DNA of 64,000 bases from Clavibacter zhangzhiyongii (GTDB taxonomy: Bacteria; Actinomycetota; Actinomycetes; Actinomycetales; Microbacteriaceae). Below are positions 7,847-16,828 of this stretch, one piece after another. The DNA is taken from contig NZ_CP061274.1 in the NCBI RefSeq assembly GCF_014775655.1, positions 2,046,001 to 2,110,000 of the forward strand, given 5' to 3'. Each line of letters starts with the position of its first letter. Within the stretch, counting starts at the first letter, position 1. The notes below the pieces were generated by a model. The model worked only from the letters and a program-made list of their open reading frames with translations. It had not been told where the DNA came from and made no database searches. The translations under genes and the position numbers were made by a program.

Positions 7847-8959
7847 ATGGCATCCGACCCCTTGCCCACCAGCCGCGTCCCGTTGTTCGACGGGATGAAC
7901 CGCATCCCCGGTGGCCTCATGCTCATCCCGCTGATCCTCGGATCCGTCGTCGGCACGTTCGCGCCCGGCTTCCTCGACCTCGGGAACTTCACCACCGCGC
8001 TGTTCAAGGACAGCGCGCTCCCCCTCATCGGCATCCTGATCTTCGCGACCGGCATGCAGATCACGCTCCGCACCTCGGGCCCCGTGCTCGCGACCTCGGG
8101 CGTGCTGCTGCTGACGAAGTCGATCATCCCGGCGACCGCCGTCGTGGTGCTCGGCAACCTGGTCGGGCTCGACGGCCTGCTCGGGGTGTCGATCCTGGCG
8201 CTGCTCGTGAGCATGGACAACAGCAACGGCGGCATCTGGCTCGCCTTCACCGGCCGCTACGGCCGGGAGCGCGACCGCGGGGCGTACATCGCCAGCGCGG
8301 TGAACGACGGCCCCTTCTTCTCGCTGCTGTTCCTCGGCGCCGCCGGCCTCGCCGACATCCCGTACACGCTGCTGCTCGCCGCCGTGATCCCGCTGCTGCT
8401 CGGCGTGATCGTCGGCAACCTGGATGCCAAGTGGACCGAGATCATGCGGCCCATCCCCAACATGGTCATCCCGTTCTTCGCGTTCGCGCTCGGGACCGGC
8501 ATCGACCTCGGCAACGTCGTCTCGGGCGGGCTGTCGGGCATCGTGGTCGGGGTGATCGCGACCGTCTTCACCGGCACCGTGGCCTACCTCGGCTACCGGT
8601 TCCTGCTGCGCCGCGGGAAGGAGTCCGGCCTCGGCATCGCGTCGGCCACCACCGCGGGCAACGCGATCGCCACGCCCGCGATCGTCGGCGCGGCCGACCC
8701 GGCCTTCGCGCCGTACGTCGAGGTCGCGACCGCGCAGGTCGCCTCGGCGGTGCTCGTCTCGGCCGTGCTGGCGCCGATCCTCGCTGCCTGGGTGCTCAAG
8801 CGCGAGGGCGGGATGAAGGCCATCTCCGACGACCGGGCCCGCGACGCGGCGCTGGCCGAGAGCGAGGCCGCGGCGATCGCCGCCGATGCGGACGCGGACG
8901 GCTCAGGTCCCGGATCCACCGGCCGCCGCGGCGCCGGACCCGGGGCGGGTGCCGCGTGA
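7847..8959 (+). CDS. kdgT: 2-keto-3-deoxygluconate permease family transporter
   Basis: A 370-residue membrane protein of the KdgT family with about ten hydrophobic segments. Typical stretches are IPLILGSVVGTF near the N-terminus and ATTAGNAIATPAIV in the second half. Family members take up 2-keto-3-deoxygluconate with protons; linkage here to a sugar-acid kinase and PdxA2 suggests a four-carbon acid such as threonate or erythronate instead. The C-terminal 40 residues are low-complexity (Ala, Asp, Gly). The ATG at 7847 follows AGAGGAGA and is preferred over an upstream GTG at 7784. The stop overlaps the next gene's GTG. Confidence 0.85.
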   Translation: MASDPLPTSRVPLFDGMNRIPGGLMLIPLILGSVVGTFAPGFLDLGNFTTALFKDSALPLIGILIFATGMQITLRTSGPVLATSGVLLLTKSIIPATAVVVLGNLVGLDGLLGVSILALLVSMDNSNGGIWLAFTGRYGRERDRGAYIASAVNDGPFFSLLFLGAAGLADIPYTLLLAAVIPLLLGVIVGNLDAKWTEIMRPIPNMVIPFFAFALGTGIDLGNVVSGGLSGIVVGVIATVFTGTVAYLGYRFLLRRGKESGLGIASATTAGNAIATPAIVGAADPAFAPYVEVATAQVASAVLVSAVLAPILAAWVLKREGGMKAISDDRARDAALAESEAAAIAADADADGSGPGSTGRRGAGPGAGAA

Positions 8960-10335
8960 CGCCGGCCTCCCCCGCCGTGACGGCCGCCGCCGCGGGCACG
9001 CGGACGTCGGTCGGATCCGTCGCGATCGTCGCGGACGACCTCACGGGCGCCGCGGACTCCGCCGTGCAGTTCGCCCGGGCCGGCTGGGCCGCGCGCCTGG
9101 CGCTCGGCGGGGCCGTGCAGCAGCACGGCCACGACGGCTCCGTCATCGCGATCGTCACCGACGCGCGGGCGCAGGATCCAGACGAGGCCCGCGCGTCGAC
9201 CCGCGCGGCCGTGGCACGCGCCGTGGCCGACGGTGACGACCGGCTCTTCGTGAAGATCGACTCGACCATGCGCGGCACCGTCCAGGAGCAGGTCGAGGGG
9301 GCGCTCGACGCCTGGTCCTCTCGCGAGCCGAGCGCCGTGGCCGTCGTCTGCCCGGCCTACCCCGCCATGGGCCGCACGGTCGAGGGCGGTCACCTGCTCG
9401 TCGACGGCCGGGGCGTCGAGACGACGTCGGTCGGCCGCGACCCCGTGACCCCGGTCACGACGAGCGCCCTGGCCGCCCTCCTCCCCGGCAGCGCGCACGT
9501 CGAGGCGGCCTCCGACGCCGCGGACCTCGCGGTGCGCATCGCGACGGCCGCCGCGGAGGGCGCCCGCGTGGTCACCGTCGACGCCGTCACCACCGCCGAC
9601 CTGCGCTTCGTCGCGGAGGCGCTCGCCCTGCTCGGGCCGCGCGCCGTCCCCGTGGGATCCGCGGGGCTCGCCGGCGAGATGGCGCGCGAGTGGGGCGCGG
9701 GGCTCGACGCACCGCGCGCGGACTCCCCGCGCGCCGCCGCGTCCGTCGCCGCCCCGCGCCACGTGGTGGTCGTCGTCAGCTCGCTGCACGACGTCTCCCG
9801 CGGGCAGCACGCGCACCTCGCGGCAGCGGCCGCCGACGGATCCCTCCCCGAGCGCGTCCGCACCATCGCCCCCGCGCTCGACGCGCTGATCGGCGACGAC
9901 GACGGGGTTCCGACCGCCGACGAGACGGGGACCGACGCGGACGCCGCAGCCGTCACCGTCGTCCTCGCCCCCGAGCGCACCGCGCGCGACGACCGCTCCG
10001 CGCCGGACGGATCGCCGACCGTGGCCGAGCGCGTCGCGGCCGGGCTCGCCCGCATCGCCGACCGCGTCGTCACCCGCCGCGGCGCGAGCGCGCTCGTGCT
10101 CATGGGCGGGGAGGGCGCGCGCGCCGTGCTCACCCGCCAGGGCGCCGAGGCGATCCTCGTCCGCGACGCCATCCGCGAGGGCATGCCCCTCGGCACCATC
10201 GAGGGCGGACGGCTGCACGGCATGCCCGTGGTGACCAAGGCGGGCGGCTTCGGCTCCCCCTCGTCGCTCACGGACATCGTGCCCGAGCTCCTCGACCACC
10301 CCGCATCCACCCCCACGCAAGGAGAAGCAGCATGA
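8956..10335 (+). CDS. Four-carbon acid sugar kinase (DUF1537; OtnK/DtnK type)
   Basis: A 459-residue protein of the DUF1537 kinase family, which phosphorylates D-threonate, D-erythronate or related four-carbon sugar acids with ATP. The N-terminal sugar-binding domain starts with VAIVADDLTGAADSAVQFARAG (split here by eye after VADDLTGA), and KIDSTMRG follows at about residue 100. The C-terminal nucleotide-binding domain carries GGEGARAVL and the glycine-rich KAGGFGSP. Residues 280-370 include an Asp/Ala/Thr-rich insertion. The GTG start overlaps the permease stop (GTGA) and the stop overlaps pdxA2 (ATGA), so translation is coupled. Which acid is used cannot be told apart by sequence. Confidence 0.85.
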   Translation: MTPASPAVTAAAAGTRTSVGSVAIVADDLTGAADSAVQFARAGWAARLALGGAVQQHGHDGSVIAIVTDARAQDPDEARASTRAAVARAVADGDDRLFVKIDSTMRGTVQEQVEGALDAWSSREPSAVAVVCPAYPAMGRTVEGGHLLVDGRGVETTSVGRDPVTPVTTSALAALLPGSAHVEAASDAADLAVRIATAAAEGARVVTVDAVTTADLRFVAEALALLGPRAVPVGSAGLAGEMAREWGAGLDAPRADSPRAAASVAAPRHVVVVVSSLHDVSRGQHAHLAAAAADGSLPERVRTIAPALDALIGDDDGVPTADETGTDADAAAVTVVLAPERTARDDRSAPDGSPTVAERVAAGLARIADRVVTRRGASALVLMGGEGARAVLTRQGAEAILVRDAIREGMPLGTIEGGRLHGMPVVTKAGGFGSPSSLTDIVPELLDHPASTPTQGEAA

Positions 10336-11372
10336 CCCTCCCCCGTCTCGCCCTCACCCTCGGTGACGTCGCCGGCATCGGCCCCGAGATCACCGCCAAG
10401 ACCCTGCTCGGCCACGACGACCTGCGCGAGAAGGCGATCCCCGTCGTCATCGGCGACGAGGCCGCCATGCGCCGCGGCGTCGTCGCCGTCGGCGGCGACC
10501 CGGAGAAGGTGCGCGTCATCGCCTCCGTCGCCGAGGCGCGCAACGAGCCCGGCACGATCGAGCTGATCCAGACGGGTCCGTCGCTCGCCGACGTGCCGGT
10601 GGGCGAGCTCAGCGCCGCGGCCGGCGACGGCTCCTACCGCTTCGTCGTGGAGGCGTGCCGGCTGGCGCGCGAGGGCGAGGTGGACGGCATCGTCACCGCC
10701 CCGCTCAACAAGGCCGCCATGCACGCGGGCGGGCACAAGTGGCCCGGCCACACCGAGCTCCTCGCGCACGAGTTCGGCGTGGAGAACTTCTCGCTCGTGC
10801 TCTCGGCCGGCGAGCTGTTCTTCTTCCACCTCACGACCCACGTGTCGATGCGGCAGGCGATCGACGACATCACGCCCCAGCGCACGGGCGACGTGCTCGA
10901 CCTCGCCGGCGCGTTCGCCGCGTCCATGGGCACGCCCGACGAGCTCATCGGCCTCGCGGGCCTCAACCCGCACGCGGGCGAGAACCGGCTCTTCGGCGAC
11001 GAGGACGCCGACATCCTCGCGCCCGCCGTCGCGGCCGCGAAGGAGCGGGGCCTGAACGTCGTCGGCCCCGTCCCCGGCGACGCGCTGATCCCGGCCGCCG
11101 TCCGCGGCAAGTACAAGCTCGTGGTCGTCTGCTACCACGACCAGGGGCACGCGCCCTTCAAGGCCGTCTACGGCGACGACGGCGTGAACATCACCGTGGG
11201 CCTGCCCGTGGTGCGGGTGTCCGTCGACCACGGGACCGCGTTCGACATCGCCGGGCAGGGCATCGCCCGCGAGGCGAGCCTTGTACTGTCGGTGGAGCGC
11301 GCCGCCTCCCTGGCCCCCGGCTGGGACCACGTCTGGCGCACGGCGCAGAAGATCGACGCCCCCGCCGCCTGA
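10332..11372 (+). CDS. pdxA2: PdxA2-type 4-phospho-D-threonate/erythronate dehydrogenase
   Basis: A 346-residue homologue of PdxA, the NAD-dependent 4-hydroxythreonine-4-phosphate dehydrogenase. Metal-binding histidines are visible in GHKWPGHTELLA (residues about 135-146) and in CYHDQGHAPFK, and the N-terminus LTLGDVAGIGPEI is classic. Next to a DUF1537 kinase and a sugar-acid permease it is best read as PdxA2, which oxidises the 4-phosphorylated acid and decarboxylates it to dihydroxyacetone phosphate. A role in vitamin B6 synthesis is unlikely because actinobacteria generally use the PdxS/PdxT route. The start overlaps the kinase stop. Confidence 0.88.
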   Translation: MTLPRLALTLGDVAGIGPEITAKTLLGHDDLREKAIPVVIGDEAAMRRGVVAVGGDPEKVRVIASVAEARNEPGTIELIQTGPSLADVPVGELSAAAGDGSYRFVVEACRLAREGEVDGIVTAPLNKAAMHAGGHKWPGHTELLAHEFGVENFSLVLSAGELFFFHLTTHVSMRQAIDDITPQRTGDVLDLAGAFAASMGTPDELIGLAGLNPHAGENRLFGDEDADILAPAVAAAKERGLNVVGPVPGDALIPAAVRGKYKLVVVCYHDQGHAPFKAVYGDDGVNITVGLPVVRVSVDHGTAFDIAGQGIAREASLVLSVERAASLAPGWDHVWRTAQKIDAPAA

Positions 11373-11375
11373 CCC

Positions 11376-12311
11376 GTGACCCCCGAGGAGACCGTGCCGA
11401 ACCGGATCGACGACCTGGATCCCGGCGCGATCTCCTCGGCGCACGCGGGCCCGCTGCACGCGCAGCTGACCGCGCTGCTGCGGGCCCGCATCGTCGACGG
11501 CGCCTGGCCGCCCGGCTCCCAGCTCCCGACCGAGGCCGAGCTGCAGGAGCGCTTCGGCGTGTCCCGCTCGGTCGTCCGCCAATCGCTGCACGCGCTGACG
11601 GCCGAGGGGCTCGTCCAGCGGGGACGCGGGCGCGGCAGCATCGTCGCGCCGCGCGGCGAGCTGCACCGCCTCGTGCAGCGGGTGTCGGGGCTCTCCACCC
11701 AGGTGCCGTCCGTGACCACGCGCGTGCTGGAGCTGGCGGCCGGGCGCGACGCGGACGCCGAGCGCGTGCTCGGCGGATCCGATGTGCACCTCCTGCGCCG
11801 GCTCCGCTCGGCGGGCGGCGAGGCCGTCGCGCTCATCCACACCTGGCTGCCCCGCCGCATCGCCGAGCGGCTGACGGCGGACGACCTCACCGACGCCTCC
11901 CTGCACGCGCTCCTCCGCTCCCGGCTCGGGGTACAGGTCGCCGCCGGCCGCCGGCAGGTGCGGGCCGTGGGCGCGTCGGCGGAGGTCGCCGCCGCGCTGC
12001 GCGTCGCCGAGGGCGCGCCCGTCCTGGTGCTCGAGGGGACGAGCACGGACGCGTCCGGGGATCCGGTCGAGGTGTTCCGCACCTGGCACCGGGCCGACCG
12101 CTTCGTCTTCGACATCGACGTCCTGACGGGCGACGGGGAGCCGGCGCCTCCGACGCGCCCGGCCGCCGCCGACGACCCGGCCGGGTCGTCCGACCCGGTC
12201 GTCGAGGCGCCGTCGTCCTCCCCGGACGCAAGCTCCGACGACGCCGCCCTCGCCGCGCGCGCGCTCGCCCTCTCCCGCGAGCTGGCGGACCTGGCGCGCC
12301 GCCTGCGCTGA
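11376..12311 (+). CDS. GntR/UTRA-family transcriptional regulator of the acid-sugar operon
   Basis: A 311-residue regulator. The N-terminal winged helix (about residues 25-90) shows PGSQLPTEAELQERFGVSR and the wing RGRGRGSIVA, typical of the HutC/FarR branch of GntR. A UTRA effector domain covers about residues 105-245. The last 60 residues are acidic, Ser/Pro-rich and then helical. It begins with GTG three bases after pdxA2, so it is the fourth gene of the unit. Its ligand is probably the sugar acid or its phosphate, and the palindrome at 7777-7789 is the likely operator. Both points are inference. Confidence 0.85.
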   Translation: MTPEETVPNRIDDLDPGAISSAHAGPLHAQLTALLRARIVDGAWPPGSQLPTEAELQERFGVSRSVVRQSLHALTAEGLVQRGRGRGSIVAPRGELHRLVQRVSGLSTQVPSVTTRVLELAAGRDADAERVLGGSDVHLLRRLRSAGGEAVALIHTWLPRRIAERLTADDLTDASLHALLRSRLGVQVAAGRRQVRAVGASAEVAAALRVAEGAPVLVLEGTSTDASGDPVEVFRTWHRADRFVFDIDVLTGDGEPAPPTRPAAADDPAGSSDPVVEAPSSSPDASSDDAALAARALALSRELADLARRLR

Positions 12312-12325
12312 CGCCGACCGCGCGT

Positions 12326-12353
12326 CGCGCGTCGACCGTCGGCGGGACGCGCG
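12326..12353 (+). terminator. Hairpin after the GntR gene
   Basis: CGCGCGTC (12326-12333) pairs with GACGCGCG (12346-12353) across a 12-base loop, 14 bases after the regulator's stop. It is a plausible operon terminator without a T-run. The remaining bases up to 12580 show no gene. Confidence 0.5.
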
Positions 12354-12580
12354 GCGCCGACCGCACCGGACGCCCGTCCGCGGCCCCGGGAGGGCAGCCG
12401 CGGCCACGCGCGCCGGCGCGCGCACGTGAGTCCACCGGTCCCGCCGCGTGCCGATCATCCCCAGGGCCCGCCGCTGGGGAGAGCGGCGGCGACCGGCGGG
12501 GCGCCGACCCGTAACGTCCTGCGGCATCCCCGTCGGCGCTCGCCGCCGGCATCCCCTCACCTCGAACAGAGAGATGACCC

Positions 12581-13483
12581 ATGTCCGTCATGCCCTCCCC
12601 GCTCCGCCGCCCCGCGGCCGTCGCCGCCCTCGCGCTGGTCGCGACCCTCGCGATCCCCACCGCCGCCGAGGCCCACGCGCCCGTCCACCGCCCGGCCGCC
12701 CCGCACGCGAGCCCCGCCCACCACCACGCCCCGTTCGCCGTGCGCACCACGGTCGTCCCGAGGACGGCCGTCACGGCGTTCGGCGGCGGCGTGATCTACG
12801 AGCCCCAGGCCACCGGCAAGCCCGTCCTCGGCGCGGTCGTCATCACGCCCGGCTTCACGGACACGAACGCCGACGAGAAGGAGATGGCGGAGCTCGTCGC
12901 CTCGCAGGGCTTCGTCGCGTTCGCGATCGACACGCTCGACGTGGGCGACCTCCCCGACCAGCGCGCCACCGAGATCCTCGCGGCGGCCGACTACCTCACC
13001 GGGCAGAGCGCGGTGAAGTCCCAGGTCTCCGCGAAGGACCTCGCCTTCATCGGGTACTCGATGGGCGGCGGCGGCACCTTCCAGGCCGCGCAGGCGCGCC
13101 CGTCGGTCAAGGCCGCGATCGGGCTCATGCCCTTCGACATCCCCGACGCGAACGACCCGAACGCGACGACCCCGTCGTACCCGGAACTGACGACGCCGAG
13201 CCTCGTCATCACCGGCCAGAAGGACGACGTCGCCGACCCGGAGTACTTCGGCAAGCCCATCTACGACTCCATCCCCGTCGGCACGCCGAAGCAGTACCTG
13301 GAGCTCACGGGCCTCGGCCACGGCGCGGGCGAGCACGTGCCGGCCCCCACCATCCGGGTCGCGGTCACGGCGTTCCTCAAGCGCTACCTCGACGGCAACA
13401 GCGCGTACGCGAAGTACATCTGCCCGGCCCCGAAGGTCGGCGGCCCCATCAGCGCGTCGCTCAGCTCCTGCCCCCAGGGCTGA
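12581..13483 (+). CDS. Secreted cutinase / PET-hydrolase-like esterase
   Basis: A 300-residue exported alpha/beta hydrolase of the actinobacterial cutinase (Thermobifida Cut2-like) family. A signal peptide (Arg residues, then VAALALVATLAI, AEA cleavage near residue 31) is followed by a His/Pro-rich linker to about residue 50. The catalytic triad is visible as Ser160 in GYSMGGGG, Asp216 in GQKDDVAD and His247 in GLGHGAG. Cys281 and Cys297 match the C-terminal disulfide of these cutinases. Phe92 in TPGFTDT replaces the usual Tyr of the oxyanion region, and the cleft Trp of TfCut2 is Phe185 here. It probably hydrolyses polyester or plant cutin-like esters outside the cell. It is monocistronic, with a terminator hairpin right after it. 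Confidence 0.85.
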   Translation: MSVMPSPLRRPAAVAALALVATLAIPTAAEAHAPVHRPAAPHASPAHHHAPFAVRTTVVPRTAVTAFGGGVIYEPQATGKPVLGAVVITPGFTDTNADEKEMAELVASQGFVAFAIDTLDVGDLPDQRATEILAAADYLTGQSAVKSQVSAKDLAFIGYSMGGGGTFQAAQARPSVKAAIGLMPFDIPDANDPNATTPSYPELTTPSLVITGQKDDVADPEYFGKPIYDSIPVGTPKQYLELTGLGHGAGEHVPAPTIRVAVTAFLKRYLDGNSAYAKYICPAPKVGGPISASLSSCPQG

Positions 13484-13497
13484 TCCCCTCCGCTCGC

Positions 13498-13537
13498 CCC
13501 GCGCGGCGTCCGACCACCCGGTCGGGCGCCGCGCGGG
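13498..13537 (+). terminator. Strong terminator hairpin after the cutinase-like gene
   Basis: An outer stem CCCGCGCGGCG (13498-13508) with CGCCGCGCGGG (13527-13537) encloses an inner stem CCGACC/GGTCGG with a four-base loop. It starts 15 bases after the stop codon. Confidence 0.65.
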
Positions 13538-13729
13538 CGTGTCCCCCGACGCGCGCCTAGTCTGGGAGCGATCCACCATCCGCCCCCGCTCGACGCGGGC
13601 CGGCCCCCGAACGGAGCGCTGATCGCGCTGAGCACCACCCCGCCGCCCGCGGATCCGCGTCGCCCCCGCCGGGACCCCGGCGCCGCGCGTCCGCCGCGCC
13701 AGCGCCGCCGCCGCGTCAACCCGCAGGAG

Positions 13730-15169
13730 ATGCGCGACGTCCGCGCCCGCCTCCGCGGCACCATCTACGAGGGCACCGAGCCCGCCCACGGCCGCCTCGG
13801 CGACCTCTACTCCCCGCGCCAGATCGTCGACTTCTGCCTCGACCTAGGCGAGGTGATGCTCGCCTCCGGCGCCGACGTGCGCGCGGTCGAGATCGCGATC
13901 GTCGCCGTGAGCACGAAGTGGAACCTCGCCCCGCTGGAGCTCGACATCACGGGCACGGCCATCACCATCCAGTACGCGCCGCTCGAGGGACCGCCGCTCG
14001 TGAAGCTGCGCGTCGTCACCGCCGAGGGCAGCGACCTGCACCGGCTCTCGCTCGTGTACCAGATCGTCGACGAGCTGCTCCACGACGACCGCGACATGAC
14101 GAGCGCCGTCGACGGGCTCGTCGAGGTGCTCAAGTCGCCGCCGCGCTGGCCGTCGTGGATCACCGACGCGGCCATGGGCCTCTTCGGCGTCTCCGTCTCG
14201 CTGCAGGCCGGCGGCACGCTCGCGGGCGCCGTCGGCGCGTTCCTGCTGATGATCGGCGCCATGGTGCTCGGGCGGCAGCTGTCCCGCCGCGGCATCCCGC
14301 CGTTCTTCGTCGTCGCCGTGCAGTCCGCGGGCGTCGCCGCCGTGGGCACGCTCGCCATCTGGTGGGGCCTGATGCCCGCGGGCAGCGCGGCCGCCATGGT
14401 CGCGGCCGTGGTGGTGCTGATCCTCCCCCACGTCACGATCGTCACGTGGGCGCAGGACGCCATCTCGGGCTTCCGGGCCATGGCGCTGTCGCGGGCGATG
14501 ATCATCGTGCTCATCGTCGCGGGCATCGCCGTCGGCATCCCGGGCGGCCTCGCCCTCACCGCGGGCGTCGACATCGAGGTCGACCCCACGGACATCACGC
14601 TGCGGGCGCTCCCCCTCTGGATGCTGCTCATCACGACGTTCTTCGCGGCCGGCGCCACCGGGATCACGCAGGGCGCCAACGCGCGCGTGATGCCCGTCGC
14701 CATCGCCGTGGCGCTCGTCGGCACGATCTCCCTCTGGGTCCTCAAGGCCGCCGGCGTGCCCCTGCTCGCGGCCACGTTCCTCGTGGCGACGCTGCTCGGC
14801 GCGCTCGGGACGGTGGTCGCGGCGCGCCTCCGGGTGTCGGCCACGGCGATCGCGGTGCCCGCGTTCTGCGGATCGCTCCTGCCGTCGCTCGCCGTCGCCT
14901 CCGCGCTCCTCAACTCCATGGCCGGCACCTCGGGCGCGACGGGCGCGTTCGTCGGCGCCATGGCGACCACCCTCGCGATCGGCGCGGGCCTCGTGCTCGG
15001 CAGCCTCCTCGCGACCCCGCAGGCGCGTCGCCACCTCCGCCGCCGCTCCAAGCGCGTGGTGGTGCAGTCGGTGCGGATGGACACGACGCCCATCGGGATC
15101 ATCCGCGACCCGTCGCTGCTCGATCCCGCGCCCGCGCCGTCGCCCGCCGGCACCGCCGACGGCGCCTGA
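13730..15169 (+). CDS. thrE: Threonine/serine exporter, ThrE family
   Basis: A protein of at least 479 residues with the two-part ThrE architecture. A cytoplasmic N-terminal region (about 1-135, with FCLDLGEVMLASGADVRAVE split by family motif ASGAD) leads into about ten transmembrane segments between residues 140 and 440. ThrE of Corynebacterium exports threonine and serine using the proton gradient. The ATG at 13730 has a Shine-Dalgarno placed too close (AGGAG two bases before). The frame stays open upstream as an Arg/Pro-rich segment, and a TAGTCT -10-like element sits at 13558-13563, so the true start may be a CTG near 13628. The start is therefore uncertain. Confidence 0.82.
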   Translation: MRDVRARLRGTIYEGTEPAHGRLGDLYSPRQIVDFCLDLGEVMLASGADVRAVEIAIVAVSTKWNLAPLELDITGTAITIQYAPLEGPPLVKLRVVTAEGSDLHRLSLVYQIVDELLHDDRDMTSAVDGLVEVLKSPPRWPSWITDAAMGLFGVSVSLQAGGTLAGAVGAFLLMIGAMVLGRQLSRRGIPPFFVVAVQSAGVAAVGTLAIWWGLMPAGSAAAMVAAVVVLILPHVTIVTWAQDAISGFRAMALSRAMIIVLIVAGIAVGIPGGLALTAGVDIEVDPTDITLRALPLWMLLITTFFAAGATGITQGANARVMPVAIAVALVGTISLWVLKAAGVPLLAATFLVATLLGALGTVVAARLRVSATAIAVPAFCGSLLPSLAVASALLNSMAGTSGATGAFVGAMATTLAIGAGLVLGSLLATPQARRHLRRRSKRVVVQSVRMDTTPIGIIRDPSLLDPAPAPSPAGTADGA

Positions 15170-15261
15170 CCGCGCGCGGCGCCGGGGCCCGGGAGGGTCG
15201 GGCCTAGCCTGGGAGGACAGGTCCCCACGAGGGACGCCCGCCACCCCCGAGGAGGATCCCC

Positions 15262-16497
15262 ATGGACGTGCACCCCGGCGTCACCCTGCTGGACGACGAC
15301 GTGCGGGACGCGCACGAGCTGTTCCGCTCGCTGCACGCGCACCCCGAGCTCTCGATGCAGGAGCACGCGACCGCCGCCGCGATCGAGGCGTACCTCGAGG
15401 CGATCGGCGCCGAGACGAGCCGCTGCGGCGGCACCGGCGTGGTCGGGATCCTCCGCAACGGCGACGGCCCCGTGGTCGCCTTCCGCGCCGACACCGACGG
15501 CCTGCCCATCCTCGAGGAGACCGGCCTCGCGTGGGCGAGCCGCGACACGGGCGTGCAGCGCGACGGCACCGAGGTGCCCACGATGCACGGCTGCGGCCAC
15601 GACTTCCACGTCGCCGCCGCCCTCACGACGGCGCAGGCGCTCGCGGCCAACCGCGACGCGTGGGCCGGCACGATCGTCTTCGTCTTCCAGCCCGGCGAGG
15701 AGACCGGCGAGGGCGCCCGCGCGATGCTCGCCGACGGCCTCTGGGACCGCGCGCCGCGCCCCGAGGTGATCCTCGGCCAGCACGTCTTCCCGCTCCCGGT
15801 CGGCATGGTCGCGACCCGCGAGGGCGCCTTCATGAGCATGTCCGACTCGTGGCGCGTCACCGTGAAGGGCCGCGGCGCCCACGGGTCGCAGCCGCACAAC
15901 TCCATCGACCCGATCGTCGCCGCGAGCGCCATCGTGCTGCGCCTGCAGACGGTCGTCGCCCGCGAGATCGACCCGCAGGCCGCGGCGGTCGTGACCGTCG
16001 GCACGTTCCAGGCGGGCACGAAGGAGAACATCATCCCCGAGCACGCGGTGCTGGGCCTCAGCATCCGGACCTTCGACCCGGCCGTGCGCGAGCGCGTGCT
16101 CGGCGCCGTCCGGCGGATCATCCTGGCCGAGGCCGCCGCGAGCGGCGCGCCGGAGCCGGAGATCGAGGAGATCGTCTCGTTCCCGCTCAACCGCAACGAC
16201 CCGGAGGCGACGCGCGGCGTCGTCGCGGCGCTCACCGCGCAGCTCGGGGCGGACCGCGTCGTCGAGTCGCCGCCCATCATGGGCAGCGAGGACTTCGGGA
16301 TCTTCGGCGAGGCCATCGGGGTGCCGACCGTCTACTGGGCGTTCGGCGGCGTGGAGCCCGAGGCGCTCGGCGGCGAGACCCCGCCGCCCGGCAACCACAC
16401 CCCGCAGTTCGCGCCGACCATCGAGGGCACCATCGAGACGGGCGTCAAGGCCGCGACGGCCGCGCTGCTCTCGCGCGTCGGCGTGGCCCGCGCGTAG
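15262..16497 (+). CDS. M20-family amidohydrolase (hippurate/N-acyl amino acid hydrolase type)
   Basis: A 411-residue member of the M20D peptidase/amidohydrolase group (HipO, IAA-amino acid hydrolase, AbgA relatives). Metal-binding motifs are MHGCGHDFH (about residue 111), the PGEETGEG glutamates and GQHVFPLP, with a late GSEDF. The dimerisation insert is in the middle. It removes the acyl group from N-acylated amino acids or amide-linked conjugates; in a plant-associated bacterium auxin conjugates are possible but unproven. GAGGAGG precedes the ATG and a TAGCCT -10-like hexamer lies at 15205-15210. Confidence 0.88.
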   Translation: MDVHPGVTLLDDDVRDAHELFRSLHAHPELSMQEHATAAAIEAYLEAIGAETSRCGGTGVVGILRNGDGPVVAFRADTDGLPILEETGLAWASRDTGVQRDGTEVPTMHGCGHDFHVAAALTTAQALAANRDAWAGTIVFVFQPGEETGEGARAMLADGLWDRAPRPEVILGQHVFPLPVGMVATREGAFMSMSDSWRVTVKGRGAHGSQPHNSIDPIVAASAIVLRLQTVVAREIDPQAAAVVTVGTFQAGTKENIIPEHAVLGLSIRTFDPAVRERVLGAVRRIILAEAAASGAPEPEIEEIVSFPLNRNDPEATRGVVAALTAQLGADRVVESPPIMGSEDFGIFGEAIGVPTVYWAFGGVEPEALGGETPPPGNHTPQFAPTIEGTIETGVKAATAALLSRVGVARA

Positions 16498-16532
16498 GGT
16501 CGATCGCACACGCGCACGGAGGAGGCACCACC

Positions 16533-16772
16533 ATGTCGGATGTCCTGATCGCCGGGATCGTCGTCGTCCCGCTCGTCCTGGCCTACGTCGCGCTCATCGC
16601 GACGGCGCTCGTGCAGGTCGTCCGCGACCGCACGCTCGCCGGGCTCTCCCGCGACCTGTGGATCGCCGCGCTCGTGCTCGTCCCGGTCCTCGGCGAGTTG
16701 GCCTGGTACGGCGCGGGGCACCGCACGGTCGACGCGCAGCGCGCCGTCGAGCGCCTGCGCCTCGGCCTGTAG
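16533..16772 (+). CDS. Small two-helix membrane protein (PLDc_N-like)
   Basis: A 79-residue protein with hydrophobic helices at about residues 4-27 and 43-60 and a conserved W-x5-PVLGELAWY segment in the second helix. This is the pattern of the short cardiolipinase/phospholipase D N-terminal-like membrane proteins found widely in actinobacteria. No catalytic HKD motif is present, so it is not an enzyme on its own. CGGAGGAGG precedes the ATG. It follows the M20 gene by 35 bases and ends in front of a hairpin. Confidence 0.7.
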   Translation: MSDVLIAGIVVVPLVLAYVALIATALVQVVRDRTLAGLSRDLWIAALVLVPVLGELAWYGAGHRTVDAQRAVERLRLGL

Positions 16773-16794
16773 CCGCCGCTCGCCCGGAGCGTCC

Positions 16795-16828
16795 GCGCCC
16801 GCCGCTCGACCCGGTCAGCGGCGGGCGC
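16795..16828. terminator. Convergent terminator hairpin
   Basis: GCGCCCGCCGCT (16795-16806) pairs perfectly with AGCGGCGGGCGC (16817-16828) over a 10-base loop. It lies between the small membrane gene and the convergent DoxX gene and overlaps the DoxX stop codon. Confidence 0.6.
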
